DNA of 41,089 nt from Chloroflexota bacterium. GTDB lineage: Bacteria; Chloroflexota; Anaerolineae; Aggregatilineales; Phototrophicaceae. The DNA lies in assembly GCA_014338005.1 (NCBI GenBank), contig QUBZ01000031.1, positions 1 to 41,089 of the forward strand, in the 5' to 3' direction. Shown piece after piece: positions 1 to 7,722 of the stretch. Below the pieces are notes generated by a model. The model saw nothing but the letters and a program-made list of their open reading frames with translations. It had not been told where the DNA came from and did no database searches. Within the stretch, counting starts at the first letter, position 1; each line of letters starts with the position of its first letter. Both the position numbers and the translations under genes were made by a program.

Positions 1-1101
1 GTTTTGCAGCAGGGCGATGATCGCGTTCGCCATTTCGGCAGGCGTATCGGTGATGAGCGCCGCCTCTCGAACGCCGGAGGACATGCCGCTGACAGCGGTG
101 GAAGTGGCGACTACCGCGCGTCCGGCGGCCATCGCCTCCAAAATTTTCAGGCGCGTGCCGCTGCCCATCCGCAGGGGCGCGACGTAAACATCCGCGCCGT
201 ATAAAAAGGGGCGAACATCCTGCACCCACCCGGTGATCTCGATGCCGCGCCGGGCGCGCAGTTTTTCGATGCGGGCGTGCGGCTTCTGGCCGACGATGTA
301 CAGCTTCGCGTCCGGGATATGCTGCTGCACGCGCGGCAGAATAGTTTCCCCGAACCAGACCATTGCATCCACGTTGGGGCGGTAGTCCATTTTGCCGGTA
401 AAAACCAGCGCCGATTCGCCCAGGTCGAACTGCTGGTCATGGCAGATGTAATCGTCCACAAAGATGCCGTTGTTCACAACCGGCACGTAGTTATCGGGGT
501 GGTGTTGGCGCAGGATAGCCGCGTCCTCGTCAGAGACGGCGATCACGCGGTCGGCCAACTGGCAGAGCAGGCTTTCAAAACGGGCGATGCGCCGCGCCTG
601 GATGAAGGAATAGGCGGCGGCGGGCCACCGCTGCGGGCTGCCCAGGTCAACCCGGAAAATAAGCTGCTGTAAGGCGGCCTCGGCGTTAAAAGCGTCGTAA
701 ATAAGCCGGGCCTGCGTCCCGGTCTGCCGGGCCGTCGGCAGATAACAGGCCACCTCGATGCCCTCAAACTGCACGATGTCATAGTCGCTTTCGGCCATCA
801 GCCCTTGCAAACAGCGCCAGAAGGGTTCGTCGAACAGGCGGCGCGCGATGTCTGGCTGGTCGGACAGCAGCAGGTCGCGCAGGCGGTCATGCTGGGCGCG
901 GGACGGCGGGGGCAGCATTTCCACGCGCGTGCAGCAGTCGGCCAGGGGCGTATGCCGCACTTGCACACTGCCATCATGAAAACTGAGCAGCGTGATTTCA
1001 TGCCCGGCGTGGTGCAGGCCGTCGAGTATGCCATAAGCGCGCAGCGCGCCGCCCTGGTGCGGCGGATAGGGCAGGCTGGCGGTCAACATCAGGATACGCA
1101 T
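1..1101 (-). CDS. Glycosyltransferase, GT4 type (3' end beyond window)
   Basis: The minus-strand frame is open from an ATG at 1101 to the window edge, giving 367 residues without a stop, so the C-terminus is missing. The protein starts MRILMLTASLPYPPHQGG, the usual N-terminus of GT-B glycosyltransferases that open with a Rossmann strand and a Gly-rich acceptor loop. Near the C-terminal end it has the donor-binding region PLRMGSGTRLKILEAMAAGR followed by AVVATSTAVSG, as in GT4 and Stp1/WreP-like enzymes. Such enzymes transfer a sugar from an NDP-sugar to a lipid-linked or growing glycan on the cytoplasmic side. Its start overlaps the end of the upstream glycosyltransferase by 13 bases, so the two are probably translationally coupled. 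Sugar and acceptor cannot be read from the sequence. Confidence 0.88.
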   Translation of the reverse strand, partial: MRILMLTASLPYPPHQGGALRAYGILDGLHHAGHEITLLSFHDGSVQVRHTPLADCCTRVEMLPPPSRAQHDRLRDLLLSDQPDIARRLFDEPFWRCLQGLMAESDYDIVQFEGIEVACYLPTARQTGTQARLIYDAFNAEAALQQLIFRVDLGSPQRWPAAAYSFIQARRIARFESLLCQLADRVIAVSDEDAAILRQHHPDNYVPVVNNGIFVDDYICHDQQFDLGESALVFTGKMDYRPNVDAMVWFGETILPRVQQHIPDAKLYIVGQKPHARIEKLRARRGIEITGWVQDVRPFLYGADVYVAPLRMGSGTRLKILEAMAAGRAVVATSTAVSGMSSGVREAALITDTPAEMANAIIALLQN

Positions 1102-2204
1102 AAATCCTCGCCAACAGCGCGATAGACCGATAAAACAATCGAGGCGGTGTGCGCCCAGGTGAACAGCCGCGCGCGTTCCAGCCCGGCCAGCCGCGCGGCA
1201 GCACGCCAGGTTTCATCCATCAGCGCCTTTTCCAGCGCCTCGGCCAGCGCCGCCGGGTCATCCGGGTTGATCTGCAAACCCACGTCGCCGACCACCTCCG
1301 GCAGCGATGAACGGTCGCTGACGATCGTCACCGTACCGCAGGCCATCGCCTCCAGCGGAGGGAAGCCGAAACCTTCGTAAAACGACGGCATGACCAGCAG
1401 CGCAGCCAGATTATACAGCGCCGGCAGGTCATCGTCGCCGATGTCCTGCCGCCAGATCACGCGCGATTCTAAACCCAGTTCGGCGGCGCGCGCCTGCGTC
1501 TGTTGGAACAGCCAGCCTTTGCGCCCGGCCAGCAGCAGCGGCGGCGCGTCCGGTAGGCGTCCGACCAACCGGTGATAGGCGTCCAGCAGGCCGGCGATAT
1601 TTTTGCGCGGCTCCAGTGTGCCGACATGCAGGATGTACCGCTCCGGCAGTTTTAGCCGCGCCTGCGCTTCCCGGAGCGTTTCAGCCGGCAGCGGGCGAAA
1701 ACGTTCATCCACACCCAGCATATGCACCGTGATTTTATCCGGCGGCACATCCAGCATATGCGCCAGGTCATTTTTGGTGGACTGGCTGTCGGCCAGGATA
1801 TGGTCGGCCTGGCGGACGGCAGCGGCGATCTGATGATTGTAATAACGGCGCGCGTCCGCCGTAAGGAACTGCGGATAGTGCAGAAAGGTGAGATCATGCA
1901 CGGTGATAATGTGCCGCCGCGCGCCGCGCCGGGGCGGGATAAAATCCGGGCTGTGCAGGATGTCCAGCCGGAAACGCGCCAGTTCAACCGACAGCGCCAG
2001 CCGCTCCAGGCGGTGATGGCAGGGTGTCCACAGGGCAGCATGTTGAAAGCATGTCACCAGCGAGTCCGACGTTTTGCGGCTGTGAAAGACGATGTACCGT
2101 CCATCAGGGTCGAGCGACTCCAGCGCCGCGACCAGACGCCGGATATAAGTGCTGATGCCGCCGGTGCGATAGGCTGTTAGGCGTGCGTCAATGCCGATCT
2201 GCAT
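1089..2204 (-). CDS. Glycosyltransferase family 4 (mannosyltransferase-like)
   Basis: This 371-residue protein begins MQIGIDARLTAYRTGGISTY, the N-terminal signature of GT4 enzymes with a YRTGGI-type acceptor loop. Further landmarks are YILHVGTLEPRKNI (interdomain hinge and start of the donor-binding domain), LYNLAALLVMPSFYEGFGFP with the conserved E-F-G-F-P motif, and PPLEAMACGTVTIVSD with the donor-binding glutamate. The set is typical of cytoplasmic GT-B mannosyl- or glucosyltransferases in capsule or exopolysaccharide pathways. It is first of a two-gene overlapping unit with the glycosyltransferase that runs off the left edge. A TATACT sequence on the minus strand (2214-2219) lies only about 10 bases ahead of the ATG, which would leave almost no leader. 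The family call is firm; the sugar specificity is not. Confidence 0.93.
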   Translation of the reverse strand: MQIGIDARLTAYRTGGISTYIRRLVAALESLDPDGRYIVFHSRKTSDSLVTCFQHAALWTPCHHRLERLALSVELARFRLDILHSPDFIPPRRGARRHIITVHDLTFLHYPQFLTADARRYYNHQIAAAVRQADHILADSQSTKNDLAHMLDVPPDKITVHMLGVDERFRPLPAETLREAQARLKLPERYILHVGTLEPRKNIAGLLDAYHRLVGRLPDAPPLLLAGRKGWLFQQTQARAAELGLESRVIWRQDIGDDDLPALYNLAALLVMPSFYEGFGFPPLEAMACGTVTIVSDRSSLPEVVGDVGLQINPDDPAALAEALEKALMDETWRAAARLAGLERARLFTWAHTASIVLSVYRAVGEDLCVS

Positions 2205-2230
2205 AATGGTATCAGTATAGCGGTTCGACG

Positions 2231-2258
2231 GTGAACAATCCAGACTTTAGGATATAAT
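2231..2258 (+). promoter_or_regulatory. Candidate sigma70-type promoter of the ParA-like gene
   Basis: A perfect TATAAT lies at 2253-2258, about 25 bases ahead of the GTG start at 2283. The candidate -35 (2231-2236, GTGAAC, spacing 16) matches the consensus in only three of six positions. The -10 box is the real evidence. Confidence 0.5.
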
Positions 2259-2282
2259 CGTAACGAACACGGATGAGCGCGC

Positions 2283-3044
2283 GTGACTCAAATTTTAGTG
2301 CTGGCAAATCAAAAAGGCGGGGTGGGTAAGACCACTACCGTATTAAATCTCGGCGCGGCGCTGGCCGGGCAGGGGCGGCGCGTGCTGCTGGTGGATATTG
2401 ACCCGCAGGCCAGTTTGACGGCGCTGCTCGGTTTTGACCCTTATAAAATCGAACGCAGCAGTTATTCGCTGCTGATGTTCGACGGTATGGGGCTGGCGCG
2501 GACGCTCAAAACGCCGCGTGCCAACCTGGCGCTCGTCCCCGGCAGCGTTGATCTGGCGACGGCTGCCATCCGGTTGGTGCAGGAGCGCCATCCGCTCACC
2601 CGGCTGCGGGATGCCCTGCGCGAGAGCCGGATGTTATTCGACATCATATTGATTGATACCCCGCCGGGTTTAAATGTGCTGACGGTCACCGGTTTTCTGG
2701 CCGCCGAGTCGGTGTTGATACCGGCGCAGTGTGACCATCTGGCGATGCTGGGCGTGCGCGCCATTCAGGATGTGGTGGCGCGGGTGCGCGACGGCCTGGG
2801 CAGCCCTGATCTGAACATCTGCGGCGTGCTGGCGACTTTTTTTGACCCCCAGGCGGTTTACGCCTCAAAAACCCTGGACGAACTGCGCGCGCTGGTGCCG
2901 GTGCTGGAGACGATTATTCCGTATGATGTTCATATCGCGGACGCGCCGCACCAGGGCAAACCGGTTCTGGACTATGCGCCGGACAGCCCCGGCGCGGCGG
3001 CCTATCGTAAGCTGGCGGCGGAAGTGAGCGCCTGGGACGCCTGA
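2283..3044 (+). CDS. ParA/Soj/MinD-family ATPase
   Basis: This 253-residue cytoplasmic ATPase carries the deviant Walker A motif KGGVGKTT at residues 11-18, with both lysines, followed by VLLVDIDPQASLT (Walker A' with the signature aspartate) and IILIDTPPGLN (Walker B). These define the ParA/Soj branch rather than MinD or NifH. Members bind DNA non-specifically as ATP-bound dimers and place chromosomes, plasmids or large protein assemblies, normally with a ParB-like partner that stimulates hydrolysis. No parB or other partner is adjacent, so it may be an orphan ParA that positions some other cargo. The start is a GTG: the ATG at 2273 is out of frame, and a TATAAT lies just upstream. It is convergent with the solute-binding protein gene, 9 bases away. 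Confidence 0.9.
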   Translation: MTQILVLANQKGGVGKTTTVLNLGAALAGQGRRVLLVDIDPQASLTALLGFDPYKIERSSYSLLMFDGMGLARTLKTPRANLALVPGSVDLATAAIRLVQERHPLTRLRDALRESRMLFDIILIDTPPGLNVLTVTGFLAAESVLIPAQCDHLAMLGVRAIQDVVARVRDGLGSPDLNICGVLATFFDPQAVYASKTLDELRALVPVLETIIPYDVHIADAPHQGKPVLDYAPDSPGAAAYRKLAAEVSAWDA

Positions 3045-3053
3045 AACGCGCCG

Positions 3054-3860
3054 TCATAACCACCGCTCGATCAGCGCCGCCAGTGTGCCGTCGTCGGCCA
3101 GCGTTTGCAGCGCATAGTTGATCGCCTCCCAGGTTTTGCCCCGGTCAATCCGCACCGCCGCCGCATACAGCGAATCCGTGACCGGATGCATCTGCATATT
3201 CCAGCCGGGAAAAGCGCGCCCGTAGAGCCGTGCAGCGGTCGCGTCTACCAGCGCGGCGTCGGCCTGTCCCAGACGAACGGCGTCCAGCGCGTAGGCCGGC
3301 AGCTCGTAGGGGCGCATTTCAAACGGCGGGATGCGCCGCAGCCAGGCGCGCGCCAGCGTGTCGGCATCTGACCCGAACTCGAACGCCAGGGCGCAGCCCG
3401 ATAATTCGTTCATCGTCATAAAGGCCTTGTCGGCGCGGCTGACCAGCACGAAGCCGGCGTTGTAGTAGGGGATGGTATATAAAACGTCGTTGGCGCGGGA
3501 GTAGTCAATCACCAGCGCCGAAATCACCACATCCACCTGATCGGCCTTGAGCGAATCGTACAGGCCGTCGTAGCCCATGTTGACGAACCGCACCGGCACG
3601 CCCAGGCGCTCTGCAATCGCCCGCCCCAGGTCTATATCCAGCCCGAACAGATCATCGGCGGTGGCGACGGCGAAGGGCGGATAGCTGGCATCCACACCGA
3701 TGCGCATTTCGCCGTAGGGGAACAGCTCTTTCAGCGGCGGGCCGGGGCGCTCGACGGCGTTCCAGCGTATGACAAACAGGACTCCGGCCAGCGCCCATAA
3801 CCAGAGCGTGATCGCCAGCGCCAGGATAGGTAGGATCAGCCGCCAGGGGCGGGCAGCCAT
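3054..3860 (-). CDS. Membrane-anchored family-3 extracellular solute-binding protein
   Basis: The 268-residue product has an N-terminal hydrophobic segment (about residues 7-31) with no clear signal peptidase site or lipobox, so it is probably anchored by an uncleaved helix. The outside domain fits the polar amino-acid binding family SBP_bac_3: MRIGVDASYPPFA is the family's first strand and ligand loop, GLDIDLGRAIAERLGVPV follows, then DGLYDSLKADQVDVVISAL and LYTIPYYNAGFVLV. Members bind amino acids or opines and usually feed an ABC transporter or form the sensor part of a kinase. Neither permease, ATPase nor kinase is nearby. The gene overlaps the end of the upstream glycoside hydrolase by 25 bases, so both are made from one transcript. 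Ligand unknown. Confidence 0.85.
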   Translation of the reverse strand: MAARPWRLILPILALAITLWLWALAGVLFVIRWNAVERPGPPLKELFPYGEMRIGVDASYPPFAVATADDLFGLDIDLGRAIAERLGVPVRFVNMGYDGLYDSLKADQVDVVISALVIDYSRANDVLYTIPYYNAGFVLVSRADKAFMTMNELSGCALAFEFGSDADTLARAWLRRIPPFEMRPYELPAYALDAVRLGQADAALVDATAARLYGRAFPGWNMQMHPVTDSLYAAAVRIDRGKTWEAINYALQTLADDGTLAALIERWL

Positions 3861-5038
3861 AAATCGTCGCTTTCTTGCCAGCCGCGCGCGTAAGCCTGGA
3901 TGGCTGTAAAAATGGGTTTTGGCTCAAAATCGGCGGTCAGCAGGGTGAAGTTGTCCGGGTAGCTGCGGGTGGAGGTGGGATAACGCAGCGCCCAGATGCA
4001 TAGTTTATCCAGCCAGGGCCAGTTGGCTTCCGCCCATTTAAAGGCGTTGACCGTGTAGGCCACTCGCAGCGACGGGCGCACCGCTTTCGTCCAGCGCGGA
4101 TGATCGTTCCAGCCGCTTTCGGTGATGTAAACCGGCCTGGCCGGGTCGTCATAACGTTCCATGATCTGCCGCAGCAGTTCGGCCCGCCTGAAGTTAAGCA
4201 CATCCGGCGCGGGGGGCGCCTCTGGCGGGTCGGTGAAGCCGTAGGTGTGCATCGCCAGCGCGTCGAAGTACGGCGCAGCGCCGGCCTGATACAGCGCCTC
4301 CAGGTAGAGCAGATCGTTGAGGCCGTTGGGGCTGCCGGGCGGCTCCAGCGTGGGCGCGAGCGGCGCAGCCAGGATGACCACGTTCGGGTTGGCAGCGTGG
4401 GCGAGGGCGTAGACGGCCTCCAGCAGGCGCGCATATCCGGCGGGGTCAACCGCGCGGTAGCCCCACTCGAAAGACAGATTCGGCTCGTTCCAGATGATGA
4501 TGTGGTCTACCACCCCGGCGTAACGCCCGGCGAAGGCGGCCACGAACGCGGCGAATTCATCGAACGACTCGTCCGGCAGGTAATTCAGGGTCGAGTTTTC
4601 GGCGTCCTCGCGCGCCCAGGCCGGGACGAGTCCCAAACGCGCGATGATGTGCAGCCCTTGATTGCGGGCATGTTTGATGATGCGGTCGAAGGATGTCCAG
4701 TTGTACTGCCCTTTGGTCGGTTCGGCATACGCCCAGGGGAAAAACTCGACCACCGTATCCGCGCCTATTTCCCGCGCCATCTGTAAGGAACGCTGGATTT
4801 TCCACTCATAAACTTCGTCAATCAACCGGGTATGCACGCAGACCTGGGGTTTAACCGTCTCGACGACTTGCTGCGGGCCGAGCGGCGCGCGCGGCGGGGC
4901 AGGGGCCAGGCGGACGAGAATCAGCCAGACGATACCGGCGCGGATAATCCAGTGCCAATAAACGCGGAACAGCCGCCAGAAACGTGAGCGCAGCGTAAGC
5001 ATGGTTTGAATGATAACCGAAAACGGGCGCGGCTTCAT
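3836..5038 (-). CDS. Membrane-anchored glycoside hydrolase, clan GH-A (GH39/PslG-like)
   Basis: This 400-residue protein has an N-terminal hydrophobic helix (about residues 26-45) and then a TIM-barrel domain outside the membrane. Clan GH-A landmarks are present: IIWNEPN with the presumed acid/base Glu185 near the end of strand 4, and VYITESGW with the presumed nucleophile Glu307 near strand 7. ADTVVEFFPWAYAEP and ALAMHTYGF also fit. The arrangement resembles GH39 and PslG-type hydrolases, which trim or release exopolysaccharide chains. The ATG at 5038 is preferred because GGAAG precedes it by six bases; a GTG directly upstream is less likely. Its end overlaps the solute-binding protein gene, and glycosyltransferases and a polymerase-like gene are close, which supports a role in polysaccharide turnover. 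Substrate not known. Confidence 0.85.
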   Translation of the reverse strand: MKPRPFSVIIQTMLTLRSRFWRLFRVYWHWIIRAGIVWLILVRLAPAPPRAPLGPQQVVETVKPQVCVHTRLIDEVYEWKIQRSLQMAREIGADTVVEFFPWAYAEPTKGQYNWTSFDRIIKHARNQGLHIIARLGLVPAWAREDAENSTLNYLPDESFDEFAAFVAAFAGRYAGVVDHIIIWNEPNLSFEWGYRAVDPAGYARLLEAVYALAHAANPNVVILAAPLAPTLEPPGSPNGLNDLLYLEALYQAGAAPYFDALAMHTYGFTDPPEAPPAPDVLNFRRAELLRQIMERYDDPARPVYITESGWNDHPRWTKAVRPSLRVAYTVNAFKWAEANWPWLDKLCIWALRYPTSTRSYPDNFTLLTADFEPKPIFTAIQAYARGWQESDDLWLPAPGG

Positions 5039-5070
5039 CACTGGCTTCCGGGCGATTTGCTGCCGGGAAA

Positions 5071-5098
5071 CAAAAACGGCGCTTGTGATGCGCCGTTC
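5071..5098 (-). terminator. Rho-independent terminator of tRNA-Arg
   Basis: Read on the minus strand just past the tRNA, AACGGCGC (complement of 5090-5097) pairs perfectly with GCGCCGTT (complement of 5075-5082) across a 7-base loop and runs into TTTTTG. The 8-bp GC-rich stem plus U tract is a good intrinsic terminator. It lies about 30 bases ahead of the hydrolase start, so that gene would rely on read-through or on a promoter not recognised here. Confidence 0.8.
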
Positions 5099-5106
5099 GC
5101 GGCCTG

Positions 5107-5178
5107 CGTCCCTGCCGAGACTCGAACTCGGGCTTCAGCCTCCGGAGGGCTGCGCTCTATCCACTGAGCTACAGGGAC
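5107..5178 (-). tRNA. tRNA-Arg (anticodon CCG)
   Basis: The 72-base cloverleaf folds cleanly on the minus strand. The acceptor stem is GTCCCTG with CAGGGAC, the D stem GCTC/GAGC, the anticodon stem CAGCC/GGCTG around the loop CTCCGGA, which gives anticodon CCG for codon CGG, the variable loop has four bases, and the T stem is CCGAG/CTCGG with a TTCGAGT loop. The discriminator base is G. The 3' CCA is not encoded and must be added enzymatically. A strong promoter (5189-5217) and an intrinsic terminator (5071-5098) flank it, so it is a self-contained unit inside the polysaccharide region. Confidence 0.97.
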
Positions 5179-5188
5179 ATCTTGCATC

Positions 5189-5217
5189 ATCATAACAGAT
5201 TTTCGCAGCCGGGGCAA
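5189..5217 (-). promoter_or_regulatory. sigma70-type promoter of tRNA-Arg
   Basis: On the minus strand TTGCCC (complement of 5212-5217) is followed after exactly 17 bases by TATGAT (complement of 5189-5194). The expected transcription start lies a few bases ahead of the mature tRNA 5' end at 5178. Both boxes match the consensus well. Confidence 0.8.
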
Positions 5218-5238
5218 GAGCCTGCCGCGCCCGATTTT

Positions 5239-7638
5239 TCACCGCGAAAGCTGCTCCAACTGCGAACGCGCCTCGCGCTCGTCCGGGGCGTAATCCAGGA
5301 TGGCGCGGTAAACGTTGGTGGCTTTTTCCGGCTCGCCGGCTTCGAGATAACCGCTGGCGATGGTATACCAGGGACTCATGGCTGCCCTGCCGGGGCCGAT
5401 AAAACGCACTTCCGGCAGCAGGTCGAAAACCGCCGGGCGGCCATATAACACGGCGGCGAATTCCTGGCCGACCAGACGCGGCGGCAGGGCGTTGGCGCGC
5501 AGGCGGTGGGCTTCCTCTGGCGAAGCGGCCAACTCGGCACGGATGGCGTTGGGATATTCGGCATATGTGCCGAGCAGCGCCGCGATGTCCAGGTCGCGCC
5601 GGGTAGCCTGCGGGTCGCTTTTCAGCGTCGCGCGCGCGCGGGAAGCATAATAATCGCCTTCGGTGCGCGCCAGTTCAATCGCCCTGGAAAAAGCGGCGGC
5701 AGCGGCGGGCGCGTCGTCCCGGTTTGCCAGGGCATCCTGTCCGGCTATCCACCATTCGGCGGCGGTTTGCGGGCCGGTGCTGACTAGTGTTTGAGCGCGG
5801 GCGGGGTCGTGGGCGGCTAAAACCCGATACTGCCAGTCGAGCCGCGCGCCGGCCAGGAACTGCTCCACCGCTTCCCGGCGCAGCGCCGTTTCCCACCAGA
5901 ATTCGGACAGCGGCAGGCTGCCCTGCCATTTGAGCGCGATGGTATAGGCTTCGATGATCGCCTGAGGTGGGGCGGCAGATCGTGTTTCGGCCAGGGTGGC
6001 CCAGTGCAGCACAGCCGGGTTACGCTGGCTGATCTGCCGGGCGCGGTCAAGCGCTTCCAGCGCGCCGGAGTTGTCGCCCACGCGCAGCCGCAGCGCCGCC
6101 AGGTTTAACCAGCCGGTATCCCAGGTCGGCTCCAGCGCCAGCGCGTGCAGGTAAGCGGCCTGATCGCCGGTGAGATAGTCGCGGTGCAGGGGGTAGAGCT
6201 TCAACGCCGGGTCAAGTTCGATGGCGGCCTGCACGTTTTCCAGGGCGGAAGCGCCGCCCGCCAGGCTGTCCTGATAAAGACTTTGGGCGCGATCCAGCGG
6301 GACGAACCAGACGCCGTACAGGACGATGATCACCAGCGCGGCGGCGGCCAGCGCCGGATGTGTATAACGGGGCGGTTCTTTCAGCACCTTGCTTTCCGGC
6401 AGCGGCGTGATGGCGTAGGCCGCCAGCAGCAGGCACAGCAGCACAATCGGCGTGATGGTGAATACGTCCACCAGGCTGTGAACGCCCAGGCCGACCAGAC
6501 CGGCCAGCGCCGCTTCCAGACGGATTTTGCGCCCGACCGAATCGCTTCGCCGCCAGTTCGCCAGCCAGGCGCGCAGAAAGGCCGCGCCAAGCCACAGGCT
6601 GACGACGATACCCGGCAGGCCGGTTTCGGCGGCGGTGTTCAGGTAGGCGTTGTGGGCGGAAGCGAGTTTATCCTGCACCAGCGCCGGGCTGCGGTAGGAG
6701 CGAAAGGCGCGTCCGAACAGGCCGGGGCCGACGCCCGTCAGCGGATAATCGCGGGTGATCTCAACCGCGCTGCGCCACATATCCAGGCGTCCGGCGTCAC
6801 CCCATTCGCGGCCTGTTTCAGAGCGCAGCGAGATTATCAGGAACAGAAGGATGGCAGCCGCGCCGAAACCGCCCGCCGCGCCCAGCAGCAGCCGGGGGGA
6901 CAGCCGCCGCGTGATGGCGGGCGTCTGAGACAGGCGAATAACGGCCAGCGTCCCGGCGGCAACGGCCAGCGAGAGCAAACCGCCGCGCGAAAGCGTGAGC
7001 AGCAGCACGACCAGCACTGCCCCGGCTAGGCCCCACAGGGCGGCGCGGTACTGGCGGCGCGCCGTCAGCGCCCAGGCCGCCGATAAAATAACCAGCGGCG
7101 CGACATACCCCGCCAGCAGCGTGCTGATGTTCATCGCCAGCGACAGGCGCGGAAGTTCCAGCGGCAGCCAGACGCCGGGGCCGATCACATCTATCCAGCC
7201 GGTCTGCGTGCCGGGGATGAAGCCGAGGCCGAAATACCACGACGCCAGTTCCACACCGCTGAGGAAAACCACCAGCGCCGCCAGCAAAAACTGCGTTTCC
7301 AGCACCAGGCGTTGATACCCGCGCCGGAACAGTTCCACCAGGGCGAAAAAAAACAGCACGTGCGTGGACTGAAACCACAGGTTTTCAAAGGCTGAACGGG
7401 GGTCTATGCTGGTCAGGGCGGTGAAAACCCACACCAGAACGGCGGCATACAGCGGCGGGTTAAGCGGTGTCTGCGGCAGTCCCTGGCGGCGGCGCAGGCG
7501 GCTCGCCAGCCACAAAAGCAGCAGCAGCGTCACCAGCGCGTGATGAAAAACCCGAATCGGGAACACCAGCGTATAGTAGGTACTGCCGCCCAGGAAAACC
7601 AGATAAATCGCCAGGAGGATAAAAAATATTCGACGCAT
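5239..7638 (-). CDS. O-antigen ligase/polymerase-family membrane protein with TPR-like C-terminus
   Basis: The 799-residue protein has two parts. Residues 1 to about 460 are a polytopic membrane domain with about ten to twelve hydrophobic segments. It contains LTLSRGGLLSL and, in the large outside loop, LTGVGPGLFGRAF with SAHNAYLNTAAETGLPG, the hallmark of the Wzy_C (O-antigen ligase, WaaL/Wzy-like) family. The remainder is soluble, Ala/Leu-rich and built of helical repeats such as GWLNLAALRLRVGDNSGALEALDRARQI, a TPR pattern. Such proteins polymerise or transfer lipid-linked glycans on the outer face of the membrane; in bacteria without an outer membrane they probably act on exopolysaccharide or glycoprotein glycans. 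A TATAAT box lies about 36 bases ahead of the start. Whether it is a ligase or a polymerase cannot be told from sequence. Confidence 0.9.
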   Translation of the reverse strand: MRRIFFILLAIYLVFLGGSTYYTLVFPIRVFHHALVTLLLLLWLASRLRRRQGLPQTPLNPPLYAAVLVWVFTALTSIDPRSAFENLWFQSTHVLFFFALVELFRRGYQRLVLETQFLLAALVVFLSGVELASWYFGLGFIPGTQTGWIDVIGPGVWLPLELPRLSLAMNISTLLAGYVAPLVILSAAWALTARRQYRAALWGLAGAVLVVLLLTLSRGGLLSLAVAAGTLAVIRLSQTPAITRRLSPRLLLGAAGGFGAAAILLFLIISLRSETGREWGDAGRLDMWRSAVEITRDYPLTGVGPGLFGRAFRSYRSPALVQDKLASAHNAYLNTAAETGLPGIVVSLWLGAAFLRAWLANWRRSDSVGRKIRLEAALAGLVGLGVHSLVDVFTITPIVLLCLLLAAYAITPLPESKVLKEPPRYTHPALAAAALVIIVLYGVWFVPLDRAQSLYQDSLAGGASALENVQAAIELDPALKLYPLHRDYLTGDQAAYLHALALEPTWDTGWLNLAALRLRVGDNSGALEALDRARQISQRNPAVLHWATLAETRSAAPPQAIIEAYTIALKWQGSLPLSEFWWETALRREAVEQFLAGARLDWQYRVLAAHDPARAQTLVSTGPQTAAEWWIAGQDALANRDDAPAAAAAFSRAIELARTEGDYYASRARATLKSDPQATRRDLDIAALLGTYAEYPNAIRAELAASPEEAHRLRANALPPRLVGQEFAAVLYGRPAVFDLLPEVRFIGPGRAAMSPWYTIASGYLEAGEPEKATNVYRAILDYAPDEREARSQLEQLSR

Positions 7639-7674
7639 AGGCCGCCCGCCAACGTAAAAAGCCGCACGTTCCCG

Positions 7675-7680
7675 ATTATA
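7675..7680 (-). promoter_or_regulatory. -10 box of the O-antigen-ligase-like gene
   Basis: A perfect TATAAT on the minus strand (complement of 7675-7680) is 37 bases upstream of the ATG at 7638. No convincing -35 hexamer was seen at the right distance, so the call rests on the -10 alone. Confidence 0.45.
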
Positions 7681-7722
7681 ACCCGGCAGCGCGCGGCTGG
7701 TGGCTAAAGGCTGAAATGCAGA

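Noticed and set aside
5099..5110. Encoded CCA end of tRNA-Arg
   Set aside because: The bases after the discriminator read CAGG on the minus strand, not CCA.
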